A stretch of 64,000 nt of DNA from the NCBI GenBank assembly GCA_907163375.1, contig CAJQUW010007893.1, positions 248,001-312,000 of the forward strand, written 5' to 3'. The DNA is from Prostheceraeus crozeri (taxonomy: Eukaryota; Platyhelminthes; Polycladida; Euryleptidae). A model generated the notes under the pieces. The model did no database searches, was not told the DNA's origin, and worked only from the letters and a program-made list of their open reading frames with translations. Both the position numbers and the translations under genes were made by a program. The first letter of the stretch is position 1. Each line of letters starts with the position of its first letter. Positions 11,647 to 24,488 of this stretch are shown piece after piece.

Positions 11647-14600
11647 AGCTACGTTCACACATGAGAGAAGAACCTGAGAGTTGACCTCAAATCAAACCTG
11701 AGACTGAGACCAACCCGTTCACACTTGAGAGACAGATCTCAGGAAAAAAAGCTGCCCCTCATTTTCTTGAGCCTCTCCTTCACTGAACTATCGACGCCGA
11801 GACTCGCTGAGACATGACCTGAGATCTGCTGAGACCTAGGTCTCAGACCTGTTCACACTATCGACATCAGGTCGCAGATAAATTGAAAAATGTTTCTATT
11901 TATACCCTTTTGTTGCGCTATCTCTCAGGTTCCGTTCAGACTATGTGAGAGCTTGCTGAGACTCATGATTCATTTTGTCATAAATCGTCATGAAGAATAG
12001 ACGTAGGCAAGCCGCTGTAAGCCTATAGGTATTCGTAAAATACTCCACGTAAGCAGGTCATCAACTCCTTCATGCATTGCTATTTTAGCATAATGAATAA
12101 TTTTGATAATTTTTACTTACCTGATTTCCTTTGAACTTAAATCTCAAATTATTTTTGAAGGCCTACTCATTTATATTGGTTCTTTTCGTCAAATTATTTC
12201 AGTACAAGTCAGTACCTGTTTTCAAGTACTGAAAATAAAATCAAGCAAACAAAGACTTCTGAAAACACGTAACAAAAAAATCTTCACAAACATTTATCAA
12301 ATTTGTCAAGCGCAAAAACATCAAGGTAGGTGGTCTATGGTATGAAGCACTAATATTTATTTTCCCTAGGATCTATGCCTCCAAAATGTTCATCTATAGA
12401 AGAGAGTCTACCACAAAAATAGCTTAAATTTTACATAGTCTAGAAGATCTTCTAACTTCCCTCTCTCGGGCGAATTCAGATCATCTCTGTCATATTACTT
12501 TCTAACAACCTCCTTCAACCTCTCCATGTTGAGGAGAGGTAGGCCTATAGTTTTACCACCTTGTAAAGCTACCAGGAGAAGGAATTCTTTCTTTCCGGCT
12601 GCAGAAATAATTGTCAATGGCAGTCGGACTGACTGACTTAACACTCATGTTTCAACATTTTCTGATCATTACATTTAATCTTACACTTGGACAACATTTA
12701 AATTTTATTAGACTGCTTCCGTGCACCAGTGCCAATTGTACTAATTTTGAAATGTCTGTATCATATAGTGCTCTCTATATTTGTCTTTGTATGTGCCTAA
12801 AATTTATATGATTTCCATTTACTTTGCAAATATATTAACGTTTCTCTCATTCTCTCATGAACTTAATCAAATTCATGTTTTTAATTTTCTACTTGGGGCC
12901 ATGTACCTAGATGGTGAGATGACTCATCCTCTTCCTTCAAACTTTGATGAAAAAGCTCTCGATTGAAGCGCTTATAAAATATACCTTAATAATAATCAGT
13001 TTCTAATGGTTTGCAAGGTTGGACCTTGGGTAAGTGATACAAAACATGTTTTTTCTATACAAAACCTGGGTCTGCTGTACTATTAATGCTGCATATACGA
13101 CCTACACAAATAAAGTTATAAAATTGATATTTTGATTTGATGTGTGATAAGATCATAAAGTTCTGATTTTTTAAACAAAGTTTCACTCAATTCACAGAAT
13201 ATAAAAAAATCAAATACTAGTGATGAATGGATGTTTCATTTTGGGTTTGGCATTGCCGCGCATTGAAAGTTCGTACATATTGCATTTGTTGCAAGCTTAC
13301 ATGCATTTTGCTGCACATTAAAGTTTTACATATTTCATGTATTTTACATGGATATCTTCGCAGTTATCTTCACACCCTTAAACTTTCTGCAATAGCCGAC
13401 ATTTATCCAAAAATGAATTAATTCCAATTTCGTATTCTAAACATGTTTAACCATGCACTGACTACGCAGATGCCATTTATCAAGTCTGTTTGTATTTCTG
13501 ATTGATAAAATGAAAGCAATTGCTTTGTTATGAGCAATGTGCAGTTCAATCATAATTAAATCAAAAATCTTCAATTAGTCAGTATATCAGTGTAGGTTAA
13601 AATAAAGGAAAGCTTTATAACGTGATACACGTACTTAGGCTACTAATTACAGTTATTGCAATAAAAAACTCGTTTCACACTAATACCACATTTCTCATGG
13701 ACACAATAGGAATTTTGGCCTGTAGAAGAATTCTTATGGCAGCACAAAATACATACAATGTACTTCGTTTACTTGATTCTACTCAATTATTGAAACTTGG
13801 GTTTTGACTCAAATTTAGGGTATACCCAATACAAGTTTTTGCCCAATCTTGAGTTTCGGCCTACTGATGTATTTTTCCTTTGGAACTGATTTAACCGAGT
13901 ATTGCTGTAATATTTTACTGAGTTATAAAACTCAGTATACCGAGTTAAACTTAACTTGCCTAATTTCCGGCAAACTCGGTTAAATGAGTTTCTTGAAAAA
14001 CTGAATTGACAACACTGGTTTCATTCGGCATGCATGTGGGAATGAACTAACCGAAGAAATCCTAATTAAAAGATTCCTGCTTGTTGAAATTTTACGCGTG
14101 TTGTGATTCAACGCATTGATATTAAGTTGACTATTGCGTATCTTTACGAACATGTAGATGCAAGTCCGCTGTTTTTCATATTTGTTCTACTACTGACTAT
14201 TTAGTGTCCCGCTTTTGGTAGTAAAAAAAACATGGCCACCATGATACACCTCCAAACTATTTTCTCAATCAAATTAAAGTAGCCTGTACGTGCCTCATTA
14301 TGTTTCTGTCTGATTCATCGTAAAGTCAGATTTCTGAAAGAAGCAAAACATGACAATATTTACAAGTATCATAAATATCGTAAATGTCATCAAATGAATC
14401 ACTAGTTTAGACTGAATTGACTTGTGCAACCAACAGAAACACATGACCACAAAGTATTATTCCGCGTATATGTGTACAAAATAAATGAGCGTCGAATACA
14501 CAATCCAGTTGGATGTTGATAACAAGGAAGTCTCAGAAAAGTTGAAACGCGTACAACTTTTGCTGAGACATGGTCGTTGCCTCAGTTGAAGGTCTCAGGG

Positions 14601-14915
14601 TTGTTCACACTTGAGACAAGGATCGTGGAGTTTGTCTCACAGGCTTCTCTCAGAAACTTGAGAGAAACTTGTCTCAGGACCGTTCACACTATCTCTCAGT
14701 AAACGTGGTGAGCCTCCCCCGGGTCGCCACGCACAAACGACAACAGATGAAGTTAGTGGGTCTCAGGCATGTCTCAGGAGTGTTCAGACTACGTGGAGTT
14801 AGTCGCAGCATAATTTTGATTGACGTTTGAAATGGACGACGGAAACTGTAATCTTACTGTTTGATTGGATGATTGCCTGAGTCTCAGGTCTCAGCTCTCA
14901 TGTGTGAACGTAGCT
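11647..14915. mobile_element. 3.27 kb non-autonomous TIR element with repeated GTTCACAC motifs
   Basis: Ends are inverted: AGCTACGTTCACACATGAGA at the left and its complement at the right, flanked by TAA on both sides (11644-11646 and 14916-14918). Within about 330 bp of each end the motif GTTCACACT or GTTCAGACT recurs with GAGA/CTCAG tracts (left near 11710, 11850, 11935; right near 14595, 14680, 14790), inverted between the two ends. No transposase-like frame lies inside. A 3 bp TWA duplication is typical of PIF/Harbinger, but the identification is inference. A CAGTGTTG-family repeat sits inside at about 13882-14016. Confidence 0.7.
13882..14016 (-). repeat. CAGTGTTGT-family repeat, copy 1
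   Basis: Minus strand begins CAGTGTTGTCAATTCAG and contains repeated ACTCGGTATACTGAGTTTTA and ACCGAGTT motifs. A relative lies at 62886-63075. Likely a degenerate MITE; the other end is not clear. Confidence 0.45.
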
Positions 14916-14918
14916 TAA

Positions 14919-17545
14919 GAGAATTTCTGAGAGTTTTGACCACACAGGCATTGGGACAAGCCAGCAAGTTTACGCACTTCAGCTTCGATTGACAAAAATT
15001 ATTTAGAAGTAGAAGTGTACATGACTGAACGTTGAAAAGGTGTACTGCGGTTATCAACCAAACTGCACTTAATTTATCTAGAAATATCATTAATTGATTC
15101 ATTATGTTTGTTATTATCATTAAGAATTATCATTGATTGATGCATTATGTTTGCTATTGGGTAACCAGTTCTCTGTGAGGTTCCATTGACACTTCCAGTC
15201 AATGATGGAAGGATGAATGAATTTCTTAAAAATATTTTTGAAAATTGTAGATGACAGAATGTCATTTTACGCATACACATGTTTCAGATATGTCCCCGAA
15301 CTTGAACAATTCAACCAACCGCTATATTTATTCAATCATGAGTAAACTTGAGCATCTTTTTTAAATTTTTCATTTTGAAAAACATCATTTGTAGAATACA
15401 AATGAAGAATACTGCAAGACTACTACAAATGGAAAATTCCAGGTATGAAATGGACAGATTATCATGCCTTACGATAATATTTGACGCATTTTTGTGCAAG
15501 TGCAGTTGCAGTATTTGTTCAGCTCAATTTGTAGCTGAGATGCTGGAAACCGATATACATGTATTATTTGAATGTATTTGACTGTATTTTCAAAAATCTT
15601 TAATTGAATTGTATCTAGAACGAACTGTCCAAATGCAATCAAACATACTCCCAACATTGTCTTTAGATATCTTCATTTGACAACTGATCAAATCGTGTTG
15701 CTTGTCAAGTCCGAATACCATCAAATTCTACCAGTCTCAGATGGTATCTAATCTAACAAACATCATCAAAATAAGAATGCCCTGGACTTTCAGAATTCAG
15801 ATATATAATCGCCCAGGTAAAATAAGTGCAATATTAATCGCCTTAAGATTATTGCCATACAAATGTCCGATTATATAGTTTTGAAACCTGAAGACGGTAT
15901 AGCATAAATGTGCTCAATTTCAGTGTTTCAAATAATTGAATTGCCATTGGTTGAAAAAGCGTCATTCAAATTGTAAACAAGCACTGTGCATTCATTTTGA
16001 AATCGCATGCCTAACTTACCTTTTAGCCGAGGGATTAGTATATTACACTACAAAACTGTGCTAAAACAGTAACTGAAGCTGAGTTAATGAAACTAAATAT
16101 ATCGGAAATATTTGAGGGAAATCTGCATGACTTTTCCTATGATTCAGCATCAATATGTGCGACAGGAATCACCGGTTCTATGACTTTCATGCCTTAAAGC
16201 ACGACACGAAATCACGCTAATTTTGCCAGTCGAATTCACAGCGATATTGTTTTGCGTTTAGACGTCGATATTTCAGAAGATAAACCACTTTTTAAGTAAA
16301 ACAGAAATATGAGAAATAATACTAATCATTTTTTCCGCGATAATTCGTCGCGGCACATTTCATCGCGAATTCACACGACGCGAAAACTCTAAGCTAAATT
16401 ACAACAATCACTTGACACCATATCTAGTGTCTTATGCTTCTTATATCACTATTGTCTTTGAAGAAGTGCCTATCATCAATTTTGTCAGTTTGTTCTACAT
16501 GAAAAGCCTTTTATGATTGACATCACTCTGACCCGCTTTGTATAGCAAAGCATCTTCAGAAAGAAGCCTTCAGATGCTTCGCAAAGTTTCGTGTAAATAT
16601 ATATAATCCCAAACATCAGGACGACAAGCTATATATAAATAGTTTCAAGGGGTGACGTAAACTGCTAAGTCTATTGGTGACCTTGGACACTTGCTGTTAT
16701 TTAACAATAACATAATGGCATTGGCGGTAATGGATAAGTTTGAAAGCAGCTTCTAAAGCGATCACTTGCGGTCAGAATTTGTGATTTGTGAATCCACCGA
16801 TTAGACCGTGCCTTCACTGTAAATTGCTGCCAAATCCTTTCAAAGCGATGGAATCGTATATTTTAATTTTTTTGTTTCAACATTTCTCGCTTTTGCAATC
16901 ATAGTTTCCGTTACACTAGTGAAGCTGATTCAAATATCCAATCGATTGCGAAGCAGACAGTTCCTGTCACTAATAGATCTTAGATTCTGCTTTCACTCTA
17001 ATAGTAGCCTAATTGACAGAAACAAAAAAAATTGGGTTCCACTAGATCTTTAGAATTGAACGAAAATTCTTTTGTGCTGTGTTGACGTTTCTCAAATATT
17101 GTCTTACAAATAGATTGCCTAATTTTCGATATCTATGTGAAACGTTAGGTGATTAGATATAATGTACTATTACAAAGCTGAAAAATGACATGCACTTTTG
17201 GATCAGTACTTGAAGCTAGCCTCAAGCAATGCGAATCTGCAAAAATGTTACATTTTGAGAATTAGTGCATATTAATATAGGACAAAAACCAATAGGCCAT
17301 CCACACCGATACTAGATAGTATTTACCAAGAAAAATTACTCTAATTAAGTAAGAAAAAATCTGTAGCCTAAAATTCAATGGACGCTATTCTGTATTTTCC
17401 TGAAATTCCCTGAATAAAAAACATCAAATCAATCATAGCCAGGAAAATCTCTTTCCTTTTACTTAATTTTGCAAATGGAAATCGCTAAATTATGAATTTA
17501 CGGCAGTTTGTTGTACTCTTTCTTCTATTTTCTTCAATGTTTATC
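14919..17545. other. No supported gene; one imperfect hairpin
   Basis: Open frames of up to 78 codons lack motifs. At 16548-16579 AAGCATCT and AGATGCTT form the ends of a hairpin around AAGAAGCC, of the kind found near the 3' ends of some retroelements; I cannot assign it. Confidence 0.3.
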
Positions 17546-18366
17546 CCCTTAACGCCGACGGTATTTTCAAAATATCCATCAAATCCTGAATTTTTTGATA
17601 TTTACAAACTATAGTTCGGTCAGTACATAACTAAAATTTTTTTCTATGCTTAGGATGAAAGGATTGCATGTAAAATATGAGTCCCATGTGATCATTTTAC
17701 TCAAAACATTGGATTTATTATATAAACGTATACTCTGAAAATACGAGTTAAATCGTCATATCGTCATTTTCGGTCTACTCACATGCATGATGCATTCGAT
17801 CACAGTCGCCGACGTGTAATGCTGGCTCGTTTGGGCAGGCAGGACAAAGATATTGTGTTTCGGATCTTTTGTTGAGAATATTCCAACACCAGAAGAAACA
17901 ATCTAACATTTGCAGTAGCTGCCGCCGCCCGCCTTGATCGAGACATATTGCAATGAATGGCTCACTACTACGATTCGTACAATTCGCTTAATGAGCGCGC
18001 AATCGCGATCACGTGATGCCGTTTGCATATTTCGCCTTGGTTGTCAGCAAATAATGCGTCATTATTGACATTCATATATCACACGCTTTCCTACACTGGT
18101 GTGCGTGCCAATTGTGAATAAAATATTGTAGCAGCTAAAAAGAGAAACATGGCTCTATTATGAAAAAGGCTATATCAGTATGGCTGCCAATCTTTGTGCT
18201 GTTGGAATTGTGTAGAATGACAAAAAGTATTATTTCATTTACAATTAAGTGATAAAAGAAATGCACGGAACGGATAAAGCTGTTTATCATAGTATATTAG
18301 GATGACGAGTTAACTCGCATGACGCGCATATAGTTGGCGAGTTAACTCGTCATCCAGCGTTAAGGG
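17546..18366. mobile_element. 821 bp element with CCCTTAACGC ends
   Basis: A perfect 10 bp inverted pair, CCCTTAACGC at 17546-17555 and GCGTTAAGGG at 18357-18366, encloses non-coding DNA with a palindromic block near the right end. The CCC start suggests piggyBac-like elements, but no TTAA duplication is visible, so the family is uncertain. Confidence 0.45.
18300..18355. repeat. Nested palindrome
   Basis: GGATGACGAGTTAACTCGC at 18300-18318 is followed, after an 18 bp spacer, by its perfect inverse at 18337-18355. Each arm itself contains the 12 bp palindrome CGAGTTAACTCG, so both the whole block and each arm can fold. Confidence 0.9.
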
Positions 18367-18862
18367 ATTAAGCTCACATTATAAACTCAAAAGATATTCA
18401 GTTCGCTATTTCGACAATTGCGAGTATTATAAACTCGTGAATGGTCGATGTTATATATTGATGATGAATGTTGATGATGAATTTCGCCACTGGCCGGTTG
18501 AATAAATAAATAAAAAGAGAGACAAGGCCAATAAGTAGGATGTTATTGCGACAATACTTCGACTGTCTTTTTTTACAAGTCTGATGGTAAAAAGAATTCT
18601 ATCAACACTTTAACATACAAAGTTGAGCACAAGATTCATAGCTGGTGAATTCACTTTGATATAATATTTCTCTGCTGTCTTTCATTTATAGCTGTTAGAA
18701 AAATTATGTTTAAGAACTATCTTGAGCTTTTCAGATGCTTAACAAATGGAGGCGTGTTTAATTTTGAAATGTCTATAAAAATTGCTTCCTTTCACAGTAA
18801 GATGTTGATGTATTTTTTGTCTTACAGCACACTGAGATTCGCCAAAATGATTCATCACAAAT

Positions 18863-19180
18863 TTAGCATTTTATTTGATAAATCGCATTTTTCATAAAGC
18901 AGATATTCTCGTTGTTACAATAGCTGTTGTTATAACACGGAAAATTATTTGTCGTTCTTAATTGTTTCGTCAGCGGTTTGGATGCTACAAAAGATGGCAT
19001 GATTTTGGCTACAGTTATTTTTCTCAATCCATCCCGAACTTTTCCAGCTTGAATTTCGTTTATAAATGGAATTCTATGGAAGATTTTATTTCTACCATTT
19101 CTTTGTTGTTTCACCGTAGGGTTCTCGGTGTTGACATACTTATTGTCATATTCATAATCGAAACAGGATACGAAACAGTA
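18863..19180 (-). mobile_element. Penelope-like element fragment (linker before endonuclease)
   Basis: The minus-strand frame contains PFINEIQAGKVRDGLRKI, SKPLTKQLRTTNNFPC and CFMKNAIYQIKC. This order (PYxxxxS/AxKIRxxL, then a Cys/His linker, then C-x-x-KN-x-x-Y-x-I-x-C) is that of the region joining RT to the GIY-YIG endonuclease in Penelope-like elements. Neither RT nor a full endonuclease is adjacent. Confidence 0.6.
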
Positions 19181-19249
19181 CGAAGTAATAAGTAAGTGGT
19201 AAGCAAGACCAACAATTTCGGTGAGATTTAAGATTTTCAAATTTTAAAA

Positions 19250-21100
19250 AATTTTAAGATTTTATTCATGCCTATATGAAATAATTAAAATAGACAGGGG
19301 CAATAAAAAAGATGCTATTACTGATGATATTTCGATTGACTATTTATCAAATCAGATGGAAAAGAAATTGCAATTCTATGAATACATCATCAGATGGAAA
19401 TTTTGAAAAAATTATTAAAGACAAACTATGCACACATACCGGTTCAGTCAAGGAAGTTTAGATATCTATAATTGTACAGGAGGCAGAATGACACTTTGTG
19501 TGGGGAAGCTTCGAGGCCTGTTACAGGGATAGGATGGTTCAAATTCTGCTTATTTATGCATAAGCAATCAATACTTATGAAATTTATTTTGAATTGTCAA
19601 AGTTACTATATCCATTCTAATAGCACGCTAATAGCATTAAGAACAAGAACAGTGCAAGAGCACTTATTAGGGAGCACCACTTGAAAAACAACATGCCGAT
19701 AAAATGATGAAAATCAACGACTTTAGTTGCAAAATCCTGTCTAAACATAAATCAACGATATCTAGACAGAATTAGGTTGTTTACGCGCATCACTTTGCTA
19801 GAAGTGAAAGCTGATTCAAAACAATGGCACATGCAGGTACTTGCTAAGTGGGCAAAAAGAAATGTTTAATACCTTGCAGAGATAGGAAAAATAGTCGTGC
19901 GTTGCTTGCGGATTGCTGTGAAATCTTTCAAAATGCTCCGATCGCCACGACTCCTTCAGATTCGAAGAATTCAGATCATTGCGCAAAAGTTTTCTTGATA
20001 ATGTTGGTCCTTCCGATTACTATTAAAAAGTTAGCAGGCGCACGAAAAAGCGTTCACAAACTTCTCTGTAGAACTTGACATCGACTGTGTCTCTTTGCTG
20101 TGTGATACGGTTGAAAATAGTCACTGAAGCTTCACACAATTTGACGAATTTGACGCTGAACTGGCTGCTTATTGATTGATTGCTATGATATTATGTCAGC
20201 ATATTGTGCCATTTTATCAACGTTACATATTCCAATGTTTCCTTTCCAGTCAAACACATTTACGTGGATAGATCATTTCACAAGATATCCCATCGCTTTT
20301 GAAGATACACTCGCACAACTACTGGATCGCGTGCGCGCGTGTGAGCTTACAATATTCGTAAAATGTTCGGCTATTGACTTGCTGTCAAGCAATTTGACAA
20401 GACATATGAAAGCCAACATAATAAAACTGAGATAATCTCGTAATGGCGCATTACATGTTTGGTCCAAATCACGCGATAATCTCGTAGTGGTACTGAATGG
20501 GTTAACGTCCACAGAGGAGCAGTCGACCACGTTGAATCGATTGGCGGTGGTAGGGAGGCGCTCCGAGTCCAAGAAGTGGGTCGAAATGACATCAGTCCTC
20601 CGCTAACCGGACATTTTTACACTGCTAATGATGTTATATTGTAGCTGATCGATATATTGATCGCTTGAGTGTCTTTCAGCCTTTTTAGTCAACATATGCG
20701 AAAATATGTTGTTTTTGTAAGTCAGCAACATTTGGCACAAATCAGTTGGATTAGGAGGCAGTTTCACGATTTTTGTTGCTATAACAAAACCTGAGATAGT
20801 CAACTTCATTGAAATTGATTTATTCCATGAAGCAGAACTCTTGCATTTGTCCACTATTTTAATTTCATCCACCCCCATTCGCAGATAGGCCAACTGGAAC
20901 CATATCTATTCCAAGTTTCTTAAAAACAGTTGAGGAGATTTACTGCTATGAAAACTTCTATTTGTACTTCTATGTGAAAACTGTCATTTTTTGAAGAAAT
21001 TCATTGAGGACTACAAAATAGCATTCCTTTATAATGTTGCCAATTGTAGAAGGAGTTCACAAGCTAAATATGTCAAGTCATTTGAGCAATATTTTAGAAG
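19250..21100. other. No supported gene
   Basis: Short frames only. 20240-20440 (+) includes TWIDHFTRYPIAF, which faintly resembles a gypsy-type integrase core, but the rest does not follow and I leave it unassigned. Confidence 0.3.
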
Positions 21101-21111
21101 TTAGCGAAAGG

Positions 21112-21190
21112 GGCCAATCGAACCCCCGGCATGGATACGTGGCATTGATTTCAGTGCCTGACTGTATCTTCTGCTCCTCAAGCATTTAGT
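21112..21190 (-). repeat. tRNA-Ser-like repeat or decayed tRNA
   Basis: On the minus strand: CAGTCAGGCACTGAAATCAA, TGCCACGTATCCATGC, then CCGGGGGTTCGATTGGCCCC. The box B (GGTTCGATT) and a long variable-arm-like segment recall tRNA-Ser, but the anticodon and T stems pair poorly. More likely a SINE head than a working gene. Confidence 0.35.
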
Positions 21191-21199
21191 AGCGAATGA

Positions 21200-22140
21200 T
21201 TCACCCTTCCTTACGTCCGTCTTTGCTATTGGTTAATAACAAGCCTACTTCTATTGTCCTTTCAGTAGAATGATTGATCATCGCAAACAGATTCAATTAC
21301 TTTTACGATGAACGGAGATATCTGTCCTCAAGATGAAGGAATATATTATGATTATCTTACTGAAATCAGTGGGAGATCTATCAATATTGCTTTAATTGTT
21401 CTTGGAACTGTTAATTAGATTCCTATGATGTATGTGACAGGCAGTGGGTTTTGGAGGTATGCATCATCTGATGCTGTGAGAATCTCAGGATCAGACCGCA
21501 CGCCTTTTTTACGTTTATCTATTGTGGATACTTTGACTGTTTACGCGTAGTGCATCCCTGGCGCATGGACATATTGGTTTTTTGAAAAAGTGCAACAATA
21601 ATTGTACAACAAACTTTTGAAAAAACAACTCTCACTCATCCCTGTCACAGGATCAGTATTTTTTGTTATGTATTTTTGTTATGTATTTTGCCTAATTACC
21701 TCTCGCACATATCGTGGAGAATTCGTTGAGAAAGTACGTGCAATGTTTCATTGGTTTTCAACCGCGGTTGACCCAGCAAGTGACTGATTTACAACGTAAT
21801 GAACAAGACCGAAAGTTTCGCATGATTACGACAACAGTTATGGACGGAGTCTTTTGAGTGCTAACTCGGATTCTCCTTTTAATCAAGCCCTCAATGTACA
21901 GAAATCCGACACTAGCATTTATTGAAAGCCATAAAGGTCGTGTGGATGGATATCAATGTTAGCTAAAGACATGAATTATCTTCAATATGTACATGTATTT
22001 ATAATGAAAAAATATCAAATCAAAGCATTGTCATCAGTGTTTTGCAAATCTGCTTGTGGGATCACTACTCAGAACACTTTTATTAATATTTAACATTTAC
22101 TTAGTGAACGTGCGGAACAACAATACTACAATATTACCTG
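21200..22140. other. No supported gene; flank of the PLE copy
   Basis: AT-rich, short frames. May include eroded 5' sequence of the Penelope-like element that becomes recognisable at 22159. Confidence 0.3.
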
Positions 22141-22158
22141 TGTCCTACTCATTATCAA

Positions 22159-23190
22159 GTGCCCCACATTTATGGACTTCCCAAGCATCATAAAGATGGG
22201 ATACCTTTGCGGTCAATTGTGAGTATGTCTGGTAGTCTAGGGGCTCCTATCTCGAGATTTCTTGCCAATATTAGGGCTCCTTTCATAAAAGGCCACGACT
22301 CTGAGATTATCAACTCACGTGATATTGTTGAAAAGATGCGAGCTTATAATGCCAGCGATGGTCTGTATATCTCTTTCAACGTTGAGTCACTATTCACAAG
22401 TGTCCCTGTGAATGAGACTCTTGAAATCTTCAGGGTTCTGTTGACTGATGGTGACATACAAGTAGGACATGGACTTACCGTGACTGAGATTCTCAAGTTG
22501 CGCAGCCTAGTATTGACTGCATGTTATTTTAACCACTACGATGGAATATATCTACAAACAGATGGTGTCGCGATGGGGAACAGTTTGGAGCCTATTGCTG
22601 CTAACCTGTTTATAGTGAACTTGGGAAGAATGGCCAAGGTGAGAGCCCTCTCTTCTGGAAATCTATTTTCATCGTTATGGCTGCGGTATGTTGACGACTG
22701 GCTCACTGGAGGGGATCCATGGATGAACCTTTTGAATTTAATGGAGCTCTTGAATTCTCTTCATCCAAAAATCCAGTTTACCATAGAATTGGAGTCTAAT
22801 CGTGTCCATGGATGTATATATTGAGCGCAGTTCTGACGTTCTGGTATTTTCAATCTTTCGAAAACCAACTCACACCAACAGATACGTGCAGCGTGATTCG
22901 CCCCATCCTACTGATGTCTTTAAGGGTCTTACCCGCTGTTTATCTGGCAGGATTGGCGTTTGTTCCGACATCAATATCCCGCGTGAGGAAGAGAAAGTGG
23001 TCGAAACTTCGCGAGCCAACCGTTTTTCTCCAAAGCTGAATGTAGGAGGTGACGGTCTCCATCCAACCAGCAAGACAGCAAGAGTGACGGTAGGATATTA
23101 ATTCTCTGGCTCAATTCCCTACATCCCAGGTGTCTCCGAGAGGATAAGGAATGTCTTCAACAAAGCCGACATCATGGAGTAAGAGTAGAG
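22159..23190 (+). mobile_element. Penelope-like element, reverse transcriptase region
   Basis: The longest PLE segment in the window. 22159-22824 (221 codons) runs through the RT: HIYGLPKHHKDG, the motif A block VESLFTSVPVNETLE (degenerate at its catalytic position), the motif B block DGVAMGNSLEPIAANLF and motif C LRYVDDWL. Homology continues in a different frame at 22802-22980 with FRKPTHTNRYVQRDSPHP, the thumb-proximal block of PLEs, and again near 23105-23180 with IPYIPGVSERIRNVFNK, the start of the linker. No GIY-YIG domain follows. The copy is decayed and lacks both ends. Family role: target-primed reverse transcription, related to telomerase RT. Confidence 0.85.
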
Positions 23191-23567
23191 TGTCGACTCA
23201 AAAAAGTATCTGTATACAGCAAAAAAATTTATATGAAAAGATTCAGTTTTTTGTGGAGATTACATTCCCGTGGTCCAAACAATTATTTAAGCAATATTAG
23301 AAATTTCAAAATTTTGCCAATTTATATACTACCGAGATGACGTCCTCATATAAGTAGTATGAAACACGTAAGATATCAAAAGGAATGAATATTTGCTAAT
23401 AAGCATCCTAACTAAGCGGAAATTAACCTGATGATGAAGGTAATTTCATGATCCGTATTGTAATGAAAGTCTTCATGAAAAAGTCGCGATATGATTCTTG
23501 CTTTCTTGGCTGAAATTTAAAGCTTTTAATTCAATTTTCACCGGCATGATTTTATGATTCACTAAAT

Positions 23568-23918
23568 TATAACGGCTTATCCGTTCTTTTACAGCCAAAA
23601 ATCAAAACGAGCTATACTGATTGTAATTCATATCGTATTCGTGGTTCACTATGTACAGAAATCAGATGTAAAATCAACACACAAATGAATACAAACGATT
23701 ACAACCGTGAAAACGTTCACCTTCTTGGCTGTACAATAAAAAACATCTGTTGAATTCAAGAAAATACGTTGCCTAATGATCTCCTTGACAATAAACACAA
23801 ATAGGCAACTTAAACAAATAACGACTTTTACCAAGATTTTTAGGTGAAGAAGCAATAAAACGATAAAATTGGTTTTACTCATATTCAATAACTGTAAATG
23901 TGCAAATATACCGTCACA
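23568..23918 (-). repeat. 3' LTR of the BEL element
   Basis: 351 bp. It matches 30561-30710 over its first 150 bp (plus-strand order) and 43535-43735 over the remaining 201 bp, with one mismatch seen, in the second part. TAAAT lies immediately outside at 23563-23567. Confidence 0.93.
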
Positions 23919-24488
23919 CTCCCACCAACAACTTTCCTGCGTGACAAGTTGTTCAAATGAGTTAAACATATAAAACTTCTTAACAAATATGCACACAGTT
24001 CGTTTCATTTAAAGAATTCTACAACAAGCAAGACTACAACATACCAATAAAGAGGCTTCGTTCACTTTTGTTCATACTTGATATCTTCATAGTCTTTACA
24101 CACCATAACTTGTTGAGTCCAATTTCTAAACAATCTTCACCAATCTTCTTTGTACAACCAGGTATGGATATCACTCACGAAGTCAGGAAAGGTTCATGTT
24201 CCATATTTACAAAATAGAAGTTAAACCAAGTGTTCATATCAAATATATACACATGAATCAGCATAAGACATATAAACTTTACAAAAATTACACCTTTTAT
24301 ATGCATTCAGGATACAAATTCAATAAAAAATCATTGCGACTATTCAATCAGTAGTACATCAATAAACGGCAATTATCACTTGTTCATAAGGATGCACGAT
24401 GCATTGAATTACTTTTAGCATTTAAACAGTACGTAAGCTTATTGCAATAAAGATTATCTCAGACAAACAATTCAAAGAATGCCTATAA

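Noticed and set aside
20172-20435. Gypsy integrase remnant (WIDHFTRYPIAF)
   Set aside because: Only about 12 residues resemble the family; neighbouring text does not follow. Too weak to annotate.
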